A DNA stretch of 64,000 nucleotides from Candidatus Uhrbacteria bacterium (GTDB lineage: Bacteria; Patescibacteria; ABY1; SG8-24; UBA9934): positions 101,090 through 165,089 of the forward strand of contig JABJOE010000006.1 of the NCBI GenBank assembly GCA_018664485.1, in the 5' to 3' direction. Below the pieces are notes generated by a model that was given only the letters and a program-made list of their open reading frames with translations, did not search any database and was not told the origin of the DNA. Positions within the stretch are counted from its first letter, which is position 1, and every line of letters starts with the position of its first letter. The position numbers and the translations under genes are program-made. This document shows positions 24,738-34,136 of this stretch, piece by piece.

Positions 24738-24811
24738 TCTCGCGCTTACTAATTCTTAGCACCTGAAGGCCGTACCCGAGATTTCGGAGCCGCCGTCAGG
24801 AATATATAGAT

Positions 24812-26074
24812 ATGTCTGATACATCAGAACTACATAAGCTGCTCGAAGAGCAGGACCAGTACCTAGCCGTTCCCGGACTAGGTGATTTAATTTCTGCGAC
24901 AGTTTTGTCTACAAAAGGTCGAGAAATTCGATTGGACGTTAACGGTCTGATGACCGGAACAGTTCGAGGAAAAGAACTTTTTACAGAGAGCGGTGACTAC
25001 TCTAACCTTCAGCCTGGAGATAAGGTTGAAGCTACAGTCATCGATCTTGAAAACGAAAATGGAGAAGTTGAGCTTTCATTCCGCTACGCTGGAAACAAGA
25101 AAGCTTGGGAGGAGATGCGCTCACAGCTAAGCGACGGTGAAGTTATCGACGCCAAGGTGTTAGACGCAAACAAGGGTGGACTTATTATGAAGGTTCGACA
25201 CTTGCAAGGTTTCCTTCCTGTGTCACAGCTTGCTCCTGAGCACTATCCACGAGTTAGTGGTGGTGACAAGCAGAAGATTCTAGATAAGCTTCGTGAGTTT
25301 GTTGGTCAGAAGCTTCGTGTGAAGATCCTTGACCTACACGAGTCAGACGAAAAGCTAATCGTTTCAGAAAAAGCTGTTTGGGAGTCTGAACAAAAGAATA
25401 TTATCGACCAGATTTCAGTTGGACAGGACATTGAAGGTGAAATCACAGCACTTGCTGATTTCGGAGCCTTCGTAAAGTTCTATCCAAAAGGAGATGGTGC
25501 TACAGCACTTGAAGGTCTCGTACATATTTCCGAGATTGCATGGCAGCGAATTGATCATCCGAAAGATCTTCTCAAGGTACACCAGAGTGCAAAGGCGCAG
25601 ATCATCGGAATTGAAGGTTCTAAGATCTTCCTCTCTATGAAGAAGTTGATCGCTGACCCTTGGCAGAACGTTGAATCAAAGTACCAGGTTGGAGATGTCG
25701 TTGAAGGAACGATCCTCAAGGTAAACCCATTTGGATTCTTCGTTGAGTTGGACGCTGACATTCATGGACTAGCTCACGTAAGTGAACTTTCAAGTAAGCC
25801 AGTAACTGACCCTAAGACTCTCGGAAAGGCCGGAGAGAAGAAGGAATTCAAGATTGTATCAATCGAACCTGCTGAGCACAGACTTGGTCTATCTCTAAAA
25901 GCTATGGAAGCTGGAGGTGAGACAACTGAGAAAGCTCCAAAAGCTAAAAAGAAGAAGGAAGCTGAAGTTAAGGAGGAGGCAGTGGAAGAGGTAAAAGCTG
26001 AGGAAGTAGTGTCTGAGGACGCTGCGACCGAGGAAGTGAAGACTGAGAAGAAGGAAGAGGAAACAAAAGAATAA
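24812..26074 (+). CDS. rpsA: Ribosomal protein bS1 (four S1 domains)
   Basis: A 420-residue RNA-binding protein with four OB-fold S1 repeats (about 20-85, 105-175, 195-270 and 285-355), against six in E. coli. The GFLPVSQL / GLVHISEIAW / GLAHVSELSS signatures mark repeats 2-4. The C-terminal 60 residues are Glu/Lys/Ala low complexity. It normally helps unstructured mRNAs bind the 30S subunit, which matters in a genome where many genes lack a Shine-Dalgarno sequence. Own promoter; an elaborate structured RNA follows the stop. Confidence 0.93.
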   Translation: MSDTSELHKLLEEQDQYLAVPGLGDLISATVLSTKGREIRLDVNGLMTGTVRGKELFTESGDYSNLQPGDKVEATVIDLENENGEVELSFRYAGNKKAWEEMRSQLSDGEVIDAKVLDANKGGLIMKVRHLQGFLPVSQLAPEHYPRVSGGDKQKILDKLREFVGQKLRVKILDLHESDEKLIVSEKAVWESEQKNIIDQISVGQDIEGEITALADFGAFVKFYPKGDGATALEGLVHISEIAWQRIDHPKDLLKVHQSAKAQIIGIEGSKIFLSMKKLIADPWQNVESKYQVGDVVEGTILKVNPFGFFVELDADIHGLAHVSELSSKPVTDPKTLGKAGEKKEFKIVSIEPAEHRLGLSLKAMEAGGETTEKAPKAKKKKEAEVKEEAVEEVKAEEVVSEDAATEEVKTEKKEEETKE

Positions 26075-26081
26075 GAAGAAC

Positions 26082-26212
26082 AATAATAACCCACTTAGGG
26101 ACGACGGCTTGCTCCAGCGGCAATCCATCTAGCACGCAGAACGATTTCCCCGGAGGAACCGGGGACCAAGCAAATAGTTCTGCGAGCTCCCCAAGGTGGG
26201 TTTTTATTATTC
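26082..26212 (+). ncRNA. Structured RNA element or complex terminator downstream of rpsA
   Basis: The ends pair over a long stem: AATAATAACCCACTT with AAGGTGGGTTTTTATTATT (the strand at 26193..26211). Inside, CGCAGAAC (26135..26142) pairs with GTTCTGCG (26177..26184), which encloses CCCCGG-AGGAA-CCGGGG. It ends in a T-rich tract. At 130 bases it is far larger than a simple terminator. I compared it with SRP RNA and saw no match to the conserved GGAAGSAGC loop. Confidence 0.5.
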
Positions 26213-26427
26213 TTTAAAGTAGGGAAAGAGGGAGTGAAAACATGGGTCTAGCGCTCTTGCTTTTTTTATTGACAGATACCTGTTTTTCAAGCAACCTACT
26301 TCGGTCGGGCTCGATAGGACGAAAGTCATCGAGTTTTGACATGGACGTTACGTATAAAAAGACGTTTCAGGATTTACCTGGGCGTTTGCGATCATCGCGC
26401 GTATGTAACACATTGAAAGGCAAAGTC

Positions 26428-27843
26428 ATGTCACAGAAGTCAGTAACAGTCGATTTCCTCCTCGCCCTTGGTAATGCGGGAGCGGACAGAGAGCTCCTGC
26501 AAAAGCTCACCGAGATCATCAGACGCGGACGCGTCGAACCCCTTGAAGATGGTGAAGTGAGCCGATTCAAGTGGCCGATCAAACTCCATGGAGAGTATCG
26601 CATCCGCGACATCAGGCTTTGCATCAATGGAAGTATGCAGGTGCTTGTGACAAACAAGGCCCGTAGGGTGCCTGAGCTATGGGTTGGACAGATCAACGAC
26701 TCAAATCCAGACAACTGGGAAAATCTACTGGACGGGAATGCCTCTTACGTGATCCTGCTCGGCTTCGGTGTCGACGGGACACACATGTACCTATGGCTGG
26801 ACCAACAAGATGAGGATGGTCAACGTCTATACCTGAGGTTCTATGATCGGGACCACGAGATCGACCATAAAATTGGAGGCCGTTTTGATGTAGATGCCCT
26901 GACACGCAAGTACACCGCAAACCCGCCACTTACCTGGGTAGACGCAAACGGCGTGCAGTGCTCGTTACATCATCCGACACACAACCTGAGAGGCAATCTG
27001 TGCGTCAAAGTGAACGATCACTCAATTAAACCGGACCAGGCCGGACACATATACACCCCTCCGCGTGGGAGTGCGTGGATCGAATATTCCACACGATCCC
27101 ATCATGAGACGGTAGTAATACCCTCCCTTTCTTTCCGATCCAACGAACTTCGCGGATGCGTAGTTCCTGAGTCGGTAACGGACATCGATGATAAAGCATG
27201 TTTCCTGCAAGTCTCAGATCGTGGTGTCTTTCTCCACTATGGACAAACGAATCGCCAGCTACACGTAAACCTACGGCGCCACTCAGAAAAGATGTGGGTA
27301 CGAGTCGTGGGCGACACTATGTTCATCAAGCACTGGGAACAGGACGACAGCACCGGCAACTGGAGCTGGGCACTGCAACTGATACGTGGTGGTGAACACC
27401 ATGAGTGCATTGCGCTCGAGGCGATGTCGTTTGGACCAAGAAATCCAGACCCCATCATCCTTGGTGACATGGGATTTGCAATCATTTTGCATGACGGTCA
27501 TAACGATCCTCACAAGATCATGATCTTCGACAAAATGGGAGAACGTGTCCGCTACGAAACGAACGCTGTTACCAACCTACTAGAATATCGGCAAGAACGA
27601 GCAGAACTGAGCACCGCCGAGTGCAACGGCTGCCTGGTGATACGTAATCGAGATGAGGGCGGTAAAGCAAAGATCTCTGTCTTTGATCCGTTTGCGGACG
27701 AACAGACAATTCTCAACCAGATCGCATGCAGCGCGCCATGCCGCAACACCAAGGTCACAGACGTTGTATATGTTGAAGGCCAAGGATACCTGACGGTTCG
27801 TCACATCGGTGACGGAATCCTCTCGGTCATGCGCTTCGGATAG
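26428..27843 (+). CDS. Orphan beta-rich protein, 471 aa
   Basis: I place the start at ATG 26428 (AAAGG eight bases upstream) because the longer frame from 26242 runs through promoter-like DNA. It begins MSQKSVTVDFLLALGNAGA. After a short helical part, most of the protein looks like repeated beta strands with Trp and Gly-Asp turns (HMYLWLDQQDEDGQRLYLRF, GDTMFIKHWEQDDSTGNWSW), suggesting a beta-propeller-like fold. No signal peptide. Two TTGACA boxes lie upstream (26269, 26336) without a good -10 partner. It is followed by the hairpin at 27857. GC-rich codon use. Confidence 0.7.
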   Translation: MSQKSVTVDFLLALGNAGADRELLQKLTEIIRRGRVEPLEDGEVSRFKWPIKLHGEYRIRDIRLCINGSMQVLVTNKARRVPELWVGQINDSNPDNWENLLDGNASYVILLGFGVDGTHMYLWLDQQDEDGQRLYLRFYDRDHEIDHKIGGRFDVDALTRKYTANPPLTWVDANGVQCSLHHPTHNLRGNLCVKVNDHSIKPDQAGHIYTPPRGSAWIEYSTRSHHETVVIPSLSFRSNELRGCVVPESVTDIDDKACFLQVSDRGVFLHYGQTNRQLHVNLRRHSEKMWVRVVGDTMFIKHWEQDDSTGNWSWALQLIRGGEHHECIALEAMSFGPRNPDPIILGDMGFAIILHDGHNDPHKIMIFDKMGERVRYETNAVTNLLEYRQERAELSTAECNGCLVIRNRDEGGKAKISVFDPFADEQTILNQIACSAPCRNTKVTDVVYVEGQGYLTVRHIGDGILSVMRFG

Positions 27844-27856
27844 ACCATGCGTCAAT

Positions 27857-27884
27857 CGCCCGCCCCGGGTTCTCCTGGGGCGGG
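27857..27884 (+). terminator. Hairpin after the 26428 orphan
   Basis: GCCCGCCCC-G-GGTTCTCC-T-GGGGCGGGC: nine strong pairs, 13 bases after the stop. A second small hairpin (AACCCT-TCGCGG-AGGGTT) lies near 27918..27935. No gene is seen in the rest of 27885..28119. Confidence 0.75.
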
Positions 27885-28119
27885 CAACTTGCATCCATAT
27901 ATTAAATTACTTCCTCCAGAACCCTTCGCGGAGGGTTTATAGAGCGTGGATGATAATGAGCACGTTCAAGGTCATGATCCGGCAAGAATAACCGAGTAGC
28001 AGAATCGTCTCCATTATCACTACAAAATATACAACGGATGCCCGATTTTGCCAGTTATGATGACGGCTCTACCCTTGTACAGCGCAAGAATATCTAGATT
28101 TCTTAAACCCGCAGTATTA

Positions 28120-28148
28120 TTGACATTACGAGCCCACCATGCAACAAT
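28120..28148 (+). promoter_or_regulatory. ftsH promoter
   Basis: TTGACA (28120..28125), 17 bases, AACAAT (28143..28148). The leader is about 90 bases. Confidence 0.55.
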
Positions 28149-28164
28149 CACGCGTGTAATAAAA

Positions 28165-28245
28165 GTGACCAGGTAATCAAGTGTTCAGGTATTAAAGCCT
28201 AACGCATCTCGCATACCCGATTACCCGCACCCCTGACCACTTACT
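28165..28245 (+). promoter_or_regulatory. Structured ftsH leader
   Basis: GGTAATC (about 28172..28178) can pair with GATTACC (about 28220..28226), extended outside by AAGTG / CACTT next to the ATG and inside by GGTAT / ATACC. No Shine-Dalgarno sequence precedes the ATG at 28246. Folding would place the start at the base of a hairpin, so temperature- or protein-dependent control is conceivable. Confidence 0.4.
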
Positions 28246-30093
28246 ATGAAGCCATTATCAAAAAATATAATCATCGGTCTCCTAGTCGTAATCGCGCTAG
28301 GACTGATTTTCTCACAATACAATCTCTCAAATGAAGACCCTGAGGTTATCGGAACATCTTCACTCGTTGAGAAGATTGTTGCCAACGACGTAAGTCGTAT
28401 TGAGATCTTGCAAAACACTCTTGCGGTTTTCTCTGCCGACGAAACAGAATTCACAGTGAAGAAAGAATCTGGAGAATCACTTTCAGAACTTCTTACAAAC
28501 TACGGTGTTACAAGCGAGCAACTTGCAGCCATCAATGTAGAGGTTGTTGAACCGAGTGCGTTAATGTCACTCCTTCGAAGTATTCTCCCAACATTAATCT
28601 TCTTGGTAGGTTTCGTAATCGTGTTCTGGTTCCTAATGAACCAGATGCAAGGCGCAAACAACAAGGCAATGTCTTTTGGACAGTCAAAAGCTCGTCAATT
28701 TATAAACAAGAAAAACAAAGTTACATTTAAAGACGTTGCGGGAGCCAAGGAAGTAAAAGAAGAGGTTGCAGAAATTGTAGACTTCCTCAAACATCCAAAA
28801 AAATTCACAGACGTCGGAGCAAAGATCCCAACAGGTGTTCTACTTATGGGTCCTCCGGGAACTGGTAAGACCCTATTAGCACGTGCAATCGCTGGGGAAG
28901 CAAACGCTCCGTTCTTTCACATCTCTGGTTCAGAGTTCGTTGAAATGTTCGTAGGTGTTGGTGCTAGTCGTGTACGAGACCTATTTGCAAAGGCAAAGAA
29001 AGCAGCGCCATCCATCATCTTCATTGATGAGATCGATGCTGTTGGACGTCAACGTGGAACTGGAATGGGTGGAGGGCATGACGAGCGAGAGCAGACACTA
29101 AACCAGATCCTAGTTGAGATGGATGGTTTTGAAACAAACGCTGGAGTAATCGTAGTTGCCGCAACTAACCGTCCGGATGTTCTTGATCCAGCTCTACTTC
29201 GACCAGGACGTTTCGACCGTCGCGTTACACTTGATCTTCCGTCACGTAAGGATCGCCTACAGATCCTCGAGATCCACGCAAAGAACAAGCCGCTTGAAGG
29301 CGACGTAAACTTGGAACGTATTGCTGAGCGAACTATCGGATTCTCTGGAGCTGACCTCATGAACATCATGAACGAAGGCGCAATCTTAGCTGCACGACAA
29401 GACAAAAAGAAAACTTCACAGACTCACCTCTTAGACGCAATTGAAAAGGTTATTCTCGGACCTGAACGGAAAGAACGAGTAACTACAGAAGATGAACGAA
29501 AGCTCACAGCCTATCACGAAGCAGGGCACGCAATTGTAGGACATGTCCTCCCTCACTGTGATGAAGTACACAAAGTATCAATCATCGCCCGAGGGCGCGC
29601 AGCCGGTTACACCATGAGCCTCCCTTCAAAGGAAAAGAAGATGCACTTCCGTCAGGAATTCATCGACGATATGGCTATGATGCTCGGAGGGTATGCAGCT
29701 GAGAAGGAAATCTTCGGAGACATCACAACAGGTGCTTCAAGCGACCTTGAACGAGCTACAAAGACAGCACGTAACCTAATCACACGCTACGGAATGAGTT
29801 CAAAGATGGGACCACGAACATTTGGTCAGACAAATGATCTAGTGTTCATCGGAAAAGACATGAACACACAGCGCGACTATTCAGAAAAGGCAGCGCAAGA
29901 AATCGATAGCGAGATCCTTGAACTCGTGAATGCAGCTCTTGCAACAGCAAAAGAAATTATCCACTCACATCGAGCTAAAATCGATAAGGTGGTAAAAGAA
30001 TTGCTAGAGAAAGAGACTATCGAGAAAGAAGAATTTGAAAAACTTCTTGGGCCGTCGAACAAAGCTCCAAAAATCCAAATCGCTGGAGCGTAA
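28246..30093 (+). CDS. ftsH: ATP-dependent zinc metalloprotease FtsH
   Basis: A 615-residue membrane protease for damaged membrane and regulatory proteins. Two transmembrane helices (~5-24 and ~107-128) flank a small outer domain. The AAA module has Walker A GPPGTGKT, Walker B IIFIDEID and the second region of homology (NRPDVLDPALLRPGRFDRR). The zinc site is HEAGH in AYHEAGHAIVGH, with the distant Asp in the ASSDLERAT segment. Length is typical. Own promoter and structured leader. Confidence 0.97.
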   Translation: MKPLSKNIIIGLLVVIALGLIFSQYNLSNEDPEVIGTSSLVEKIVANDVSRIEILQNTLAVFSADETEFTVKKESGESLSELLTNYGVTSEQLAAINVEVVEPSALMSLLRSILPTLIFLVGFVIVFWFLMNQMQGANNKAMSFGQSKARQFINKKNKVTFKDVAGAKEVKEEVAEIVDFLKHPKKFTDVGAKIPTGVLLMGPPGTGKTLLARAIAGEANAPFFHISGSEFVEMFVGVGASRVRDLFAKAKKAAPSIIFIDEIDAVGRQRGTGMGGGHDEREQTLNQILVEMDGFETNAGVIVVAATNRPDVLDPALLRPGRFDRRVTLDLPSRKDRLQILEIHAKNKPLEGDVNLERIAERTIGFSGADLMNIMNEGAILAARQDKKKTSQTHLLDAIEKVILGPERKERVTTEDERKLTAYHEAGHAIVGHVLPHCDEVHKVSIIARGRAAGYTMSLPSKEKKMHFRQEFIDDMAMMLGGYAAEKEIFGDITTGASSDLERATKTARNLITRYGMSSKMGPRTFGQTNDLVFIGKDMNTQRDYSEKAAQEIDSEILELVNAALATAKEIIHSHRAKIDKVVKELLEKETIEKEEFEKLLGPSNKAPKIQIAGA

Positions 30094-30186
30094 AAACTTA
30101 GAAGCAAAGAGAACGTTAACGCGTTCTTTTTGTTTTAGAAAAGATGAGTGCATGTGTTAGAATAAGTGCGTTATCATAAGGAGGAT

Positions 30187-31188
30187 ATGAAAGTTGGGAA
30201 AAGTATAGACGCCTACGCAACACTCGTTGAGCGCGCGTGGACCACAACTTGGAACCATAAAGAATGGTGGATCGTAGCAGCCGTTGCAGGACTTGCAAAT
30301 ACGGGTGGTGTTTTTTCGAGTGTCTTCAATACTTTCTGGCATCTCCGACCTGCCGACACAATCTCTGCTGACACAATCGTTGACGTGTTCCCTATCGTTG
30401 GATGGTTCCTCGCGTACGTTCGAAACATGATCGCGCTTGATACCGGCGACCGGTTAATATCCGTTGGAATCCTTATAGTTGTACTACTCGCGATCCTAAT
30501 CGCTATCGTTACCTGCCAGCATCTTCTACTTCGCGCTATCAAAAAGGGACACAAGAAGACACAGGAATTCACAAGAAAGAACATCAAGAAGGACTTGAGT
30601 CACATCCACATTGCACGGCTATTTTCCGTTGATGCATTTTTCAGCCTTTCACTTACACTTCTTGTAACAGGGTCTGCAATCCCACTATCACTTTTGCTTA
30701 CTGACTACGTCGGAGTAAACCTATTCTTGTACGCCGGCATCTACTCGATCATTCTACCTATCGCATTCCTTGTGAATATAGTAGGTATGATGGCGCTTAT
30801 ATTTATCAGTCAAAAAGACCTCTCACTTTTCAGTGCACTACGAGAAGGCCTATACATAACACAAAAGCACTGGCTCTCAGCGCTTGAACTTTCCCTTGTA
30901 CTATTTTTTATCAACATGGTCGCAAGTATTATATTTTTCTTCTTCCTATTTATCGTAGCGATCGGAGCGGGCCTACTATTTGAACTCGCTTTTGCAGCAA
31001 ACGCCTACCTCCTGATGTCTATCATCACTTTTGTCGGAATCCTTCTTGCAGGGGCTGTCGTCGTGATCTACGCCGGAGCAATCACAATGTTTAACTACAG
31101 CGTCTGGAGTGGCTACGCAAAGCTCGTACGTCGTGCTAAGCACTCACCTATCATGGAATACACGTTTAGACTGTTTTCCCGTTCATAG
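30187..31188 (+). CDS. Polytopic membrane protein, 333 aa
   Basis: About six hydrophobic segments with a glycosyl-transferase-free, transporter-like look and no recognised family. The N-terminus is MKVGKSIDAYATLVERAWTT. The start is set by AAGGAGG immediately before ATG 30187, one of the strongest ribosome sites in the window, although spacing is short. It lies between ftsH and pilB as a separate unit. Confidence 0.7.
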   Translation: MKVGKSIDAYATLVERAWTTTWNHKEWWIVAAVAGLANTGGVFSSVFNTFWHLRPADTISADTIVDVFPIVGWFLAYVRNMIALDTGDRLISVGILIVVLLAILIAIVTCQHLLLRAIKKGHKKTQEFTRKNIKKDLSHIHIARLFSVDAFFSLSLTLLVTGSAIPLSLLLTDYVGVNLFLYAGIYSIILPIAFLVNIVGMMALIFISQKDLSLFSALREGLYITQKHWLSALELSLVLFFINMVASIIFFFFLFIVAIGAGLLFELAFAANAYLLMSIITFVGILLAGAVVVIYAGAITMFNYSVWSGYAKLVRRAKHSPIMEYTFRLFSRS

Positions 31189-31304
31189 CGACCATTGGTC
31201 GATTAAGGAACACCCTACACTGGTCGAAAAAACGTTTGCGCGTTAAACTAGGAGCATCAAGCCTCACTTTGCGGTGGCTATAGTAATGATTTTTAGTCTA
31301 CCCT

Positions 31305-33083
31305 ATGTCTGGTGATCTACCGTCAATTGAAGATTTATTGAAAAAGTCTGCATCGCAAGGTGGAGACGGCGACGCTGTTGCGGCACCTGATGAGGACATA
31401 GTGGTTCCCGTTAAAAAGTCTCACGAGGACATGACTACCGAGGAGCTTCTCGACGAGAAGATGGGAAAGATGGACCTCAAGTCAAAAGAGCAAGAGGCAT
31501 TAGCTATGTCTGCCACAGCTGGTGTTCCCTACGTCGACTTAAAAGGGTTCGCGATTAGTGCAGACGCCATTTCTCTTATCCCTCAGAAACGTGCAGAAGA
31601 GCTCAAGGCTGTTGTTTTTCTACATACCGGTCCTGAGTTACGTCTTGGTGCAGTTGATCCGGCTAATGAGGAGGTAAAGCAAGTACTTCACGAGCTTACT
31701 GAACGCTACAAGACAAACGGTGAGTTGTACCAGATCTCACAAGAATCTTTGGACAAGGCGATAAAGCTATACGCTGCCCTTCCGCAGATTCGCGTCATCG
31801 TTAAAGGTGTCCAGATCAAAAAAGAGGAACTCGAGGCATATCAAGAAAAGATGAATAGCTTTGCCGATATACAAGCGATCTTGGACGGTGCGAGTATTAC
31901 AGATATTCTTTCAATCGTTACAGCGGCATCCCTTAAACTTGGTTCGTCAGACATCCACATTGAAGCTGAAGAGAAAGAAATCGCAGTACGCTTGCGAGTG
32001 GACGGAATTCTACAAGACGTTGCAAGTATCGATAAAGCTCAGTGGAAGAAAATCATCAACCGAATCAAGCTCATCGCAGGGCTTAAAATGAATATCAACG
32101 ATCGTCCTCAAGATGGTCGCTTCACAATTTTTCAAAAAGGTAAAAAGATCGACGTTCGTACATCTACCCTTCCAACTGCATGGGGAGAATCGGTAGTTAT
32201 GCGTATTTTGAATCCCGATTCTATCAAGCTTAAGTTTGAAGACCTCGGTTTCCGGCCAGCTTCACTCAAACGCTTACTGTCAGAGATTAGTAAGCCCCAT
32301 GGAATGATCGTTACAACCGGTCCAACTGGATCTGGTAAAACGACAACGCTGTATGCGATCCTTACAAAGCTCAACGAGCCTGACGTAAAAATCATCACGC
32401 TCGAGGATCCGATTGAGTACAAACTCGCAGGTGTAAACCAGAGTCAGATCAACCACTCAAACGACTACACGTTCGCAAAAGGACTACGATCTATCTTGCG
32501 TCAGGACCCGGACATCGTTCTAGTGGGTGAGATCCGTGACCTTGAAACAGCAGAGACCGCAATTCAGGCAGCGCTTACCGGTCACCTTCTACTCTCCACA
32601 ATCCATACCAACGATGCGGCCGGAGCAATCCCTCGATTTACTTCAATGGGTGTGAAACCGTTTTTACTAGCGCCTGCAATTAACGCGATCATGGGTCAGC
32701 GTCTTGCGCGTCGACTATGTCAGGAATGCAAAAAGCCGACAGAGATCGAAGCGGAACTTCTCGTGAAGGTTAAAGAACTACTCGACACAATCCCTGAAAG
32801 TTCCGGGGAGCAAAAAGTAGATACAACCAAGCTTCAGTTCTTCGGCCCTGGAGGGTGTGATAAATGTAATGATACTGGCTATAAAGGTCGAGTCGGGCTC
32901 TATGAGATCCTCACAAAAGACGCAGAGATTGAGAAGTTTATCCTAAGTGGTGAGATTTCAGAGTACAAAGTTCGAGAAGTGGCGGCAGCGCAGGGTATGG
33001 TCTTCATGGCTCAAGACGGCCTATTGAAGGCACTGGAAGGTCAAACATCTGTGGCGGAAATAAAACGAGTAACTGGGATGTAA
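31305..33083 (+). CDS. Type IV pilus / type II secretion assembly ATPase (PilB/GspE family)
   Basis: A 592-residue ATPase. An N-terminal GspE-N domain (~60-170) is followed by the RecA-like core: Walker A GPTGSGKTTT, the Asp box VLVGEIRDLETA (Walker B) and the His box LLSTIHTNDA. A tetracysteine zinc module is present (CQEC...CDKC near the C-terminus), as in PilB. It powers pilin polymerisation at the inner membrane. With the pseudopilin at 6349 it suggests that the organism makes pili, perhaps for attachment or DNA uptake; the rest of the apparatus is outside the window. Confidence 0.92.
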   Translation: MSGDLPSIEDLLKKSASQGGDGDAVAAPDEDIVVPVKKSHEDMTTEELLDEKMGKMDLKSKEQEALAMSATAGVPYVDLKGFAISADAISLIPQKRAEELKAVVFLHTGPELRLGAVDPANEEVKQVLHELTERYKTNGELYQISQESLDKAIKLYAALPQIRVIVKGVQIKKEELEAYQEKMNSFADIQAILDGASITDILSIVTAASLKLGSSDIHIEAEEKEIAVRLRVDGILQDVASIDKAQWKKIINRIKLIAGLKMNINDRPQDGRFTIFQKGKKIDVRTSTLPTAWGESVVMRILNPDSIKLKFEDLGFRPASLKRLLSEISKPHGMIVTTGPTGSGKTTTLYAILTKLNEPDVKIITLEDPIEYKLAGVNQSQINHSNDYTFAKGLRSILRQDPDIVLVGEIRDLETAETAIQAALTGHLLLSTIHTNDAAGAIPRFTSMGVKPFLLAPAINAIMGQRLARRLCQECKKPTEIEAELLVKVKELLDTIPESSGEQKVDTTKLQFFGPGGCDKCNDTGYKGRVGLYEILTKDAEIEKFILSGEISEYKVREVAAAQGMVFMAQDGLLKALEGQTSVAEIKRVTGM

Positions 33084-33120
33084 TTGGCTAAAATAAGCGA
33101 AATTACCGAATAAATTATGT

Positions 33121-33159
33121 AAATCGATACTTGACAAAAGTGTCGATTTATGTTATTCT
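33121..33159 (+). promoter_or_regulatory. Promoter with an operator around the -35 box
   Basis: TTGACA (33131..33136), 17 bases, TATTCT (33154..33159). The -35 box lies in the loop of an inverted repeat, AAATCGATAC (33121..33130) and GTGTCGATTT (33140..33149), with nine of ten pairs. A repressor bound there would block RNA polymerase. Confidence 0.6.
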
Positions 33160-33165
33160 TTAAGG

Positions 33166-33316
33166 GTCAAAAGTTCACAACTTAATCTGGAGAGAGCCTG
33201 AGATGCGCAGGTAAAAACGCATCAAAGCCCATGTAGGAGTAATTCCCTACATAGGTATTGAATACGGATGATTCTTCGTCTCTCGCTTTGAGATTAAGAT
33301 TCATCCGTATTTTTTG
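33166..33316 (+). ncRNA. Small RNA or terminator-attenuated leader of the small-membrane-protein cluster
   Basis: From the predicted start, hairpins GATGCG / CGCATC and ATGTAGG / CCTACAT follow. A terminator then has arms AATACGGATGA (33261..33271) and TCATCCGTATT (33301..33311) and a T run. The terminator precedes the first membrane-protein gene (33420), so either this is a stand-alone ~150-base RNA or transcription is attenuated. No known riboswitch class fitted when I compared TPP, c-di-GMP, purine, THF and fluoride patterns from memory. Confidence 0.55.
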
Positions 33317-33419
33317 TAAGGATATGGGACCCGCCATGCAATGCGTTACACAACGTATGCAGCGCGGGCTTCAAATCAAAGACAAGAATCAAAACCTCAC
33401 CCAAAGCCCTGGAGACAAT

Positions 33420-33731
33420 ATGGGACTCGAAAACCTTCTCGCCTTCGTCGTACTCCTTACTGGAGGACTGTTCCTCCTGGTGCTGATCGCGTTTGCGATG
33501 CTGACCATTCTCGGACTTGGCCTCCTTTGCCTGGTAGTGCTCATGGCCGGTGTGATCTTCTCAATCGCAATGCCTTTGGCAGCCTTCATTGCTACCGTAT
33601 GCACCATCGTGATGGGATTCTATTTCCTCCGGTACATCTGGTCTAGCAGTGAGATCAAGGTAGCGAATGCGCGAGCTAATGTGCCAGTCGCAGCGACGCC
33701 CGCTACCCCAGCGGTTGCCGCGGCCGCCTAG
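33420..33731 (+). CDS. Small membrane protein, 103 aa
   Basis: Three tightly packed hydrophobic helices (about residues 5-75), then a short charged part and an Ala/Pro-rich tail (VAATPATPAVAAAA). ATG 33420 has GGAG five bases upstream. In-frame ATGs at 33324 and 33336 would add a polar extension and are less likely. Holin-like by general look only. It is first in a three-gene row of small envelope proteins separated by hairpins. Confidence 0.65.
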   Translation: MGLENLLAFVVLLTGGLFLLVLIAFAMLTILGLGLLCLVVLMAGVIFSIAMPLAAFIATVCTIVMGFYFLRYIWSSSEIKVANARANVPVAATPATPAVAAAA

Positions 33732-33751
33732 CTTCTACACAACTTCTTACT

Positions 33752-33817
33752 CCCCGTGATTGAAAATCACTGGGGACCCACCAATGAACATGACTCGATC
33801 GTGTCCATCGGCGGGAT
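33752..33817 (+). repeat. Hairpin plus leader repeat, copy 1
   Basis: CCCC-GTGATT-GAA-AATCAC-T-GGGG (33752..33775), then a 41-base segment beginning CCACCAATGAACATGA. The segment is about 88 percent identical to copy 2 (34160..34200). Both copies stand after one gene and before the ribosome site of the next. Confidence 0.7.
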
Positions 33818-33855
33818 TAACAACCTCCCGAACGGCAGTAATGCCAAGGACACCC

Positions 33856-34128
33856 ATGCCCATGCTCCTCGCCGCCCTCGCCATCATTGCTGGCGTCGCC
33901 GCTTTCCGAACCTGGAGTGAGTTCCTCACTCGCAACTACGTGTGGAGGAATTTTACCTCCGTCACGATCTGCATCGCCGCGTTTGCGGCATTCCTCTCCC
34001 TCATCCATTTCGATGGAAAGGCAGCGATCCACATGCTCACCGCCGTCCCGGGAACCGTCCTGCTCGGTGTCTGCATGGCCGAGATCTCGTCTAAGTGGTT
34101 GACCCCGAGCAACCCTGCGACAACCTGA
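33856..34128 (+). CDS. Small membrane protein, 90 aa
   Basis: Three hydrophobic segments (MPMLLAALAIIAGVAA; TSVTICIAAFAAFLSLIHF; HMLTAVPGTVLLGVCMAE). The ATG at 33856 has AAGGA five bases upstream. An open frame extends in frame to 33784 through the leader repeat, but this looks fortuitous because the same leader precedes the next gene. No family is recognised. Confidence 0.6.
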   Translation: MPMLLAALAIIAGVAAFRTWSEFLTRNYVWRNFTSVTICIAAFAAFLSLIHFDGKAAIHMLTAVPGTVLLGVCMAEISSKWLTPSNPATT

Positions 34129-34136
34129 AACGTCGT

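Noticed and set aside
33166..33316. TPP or cyclic di-GMP riboswitch
   Set aside because: CTGAGA and ACGCA/AAAGCC fragments occur but the second conserved halves and the right spacing are absent.
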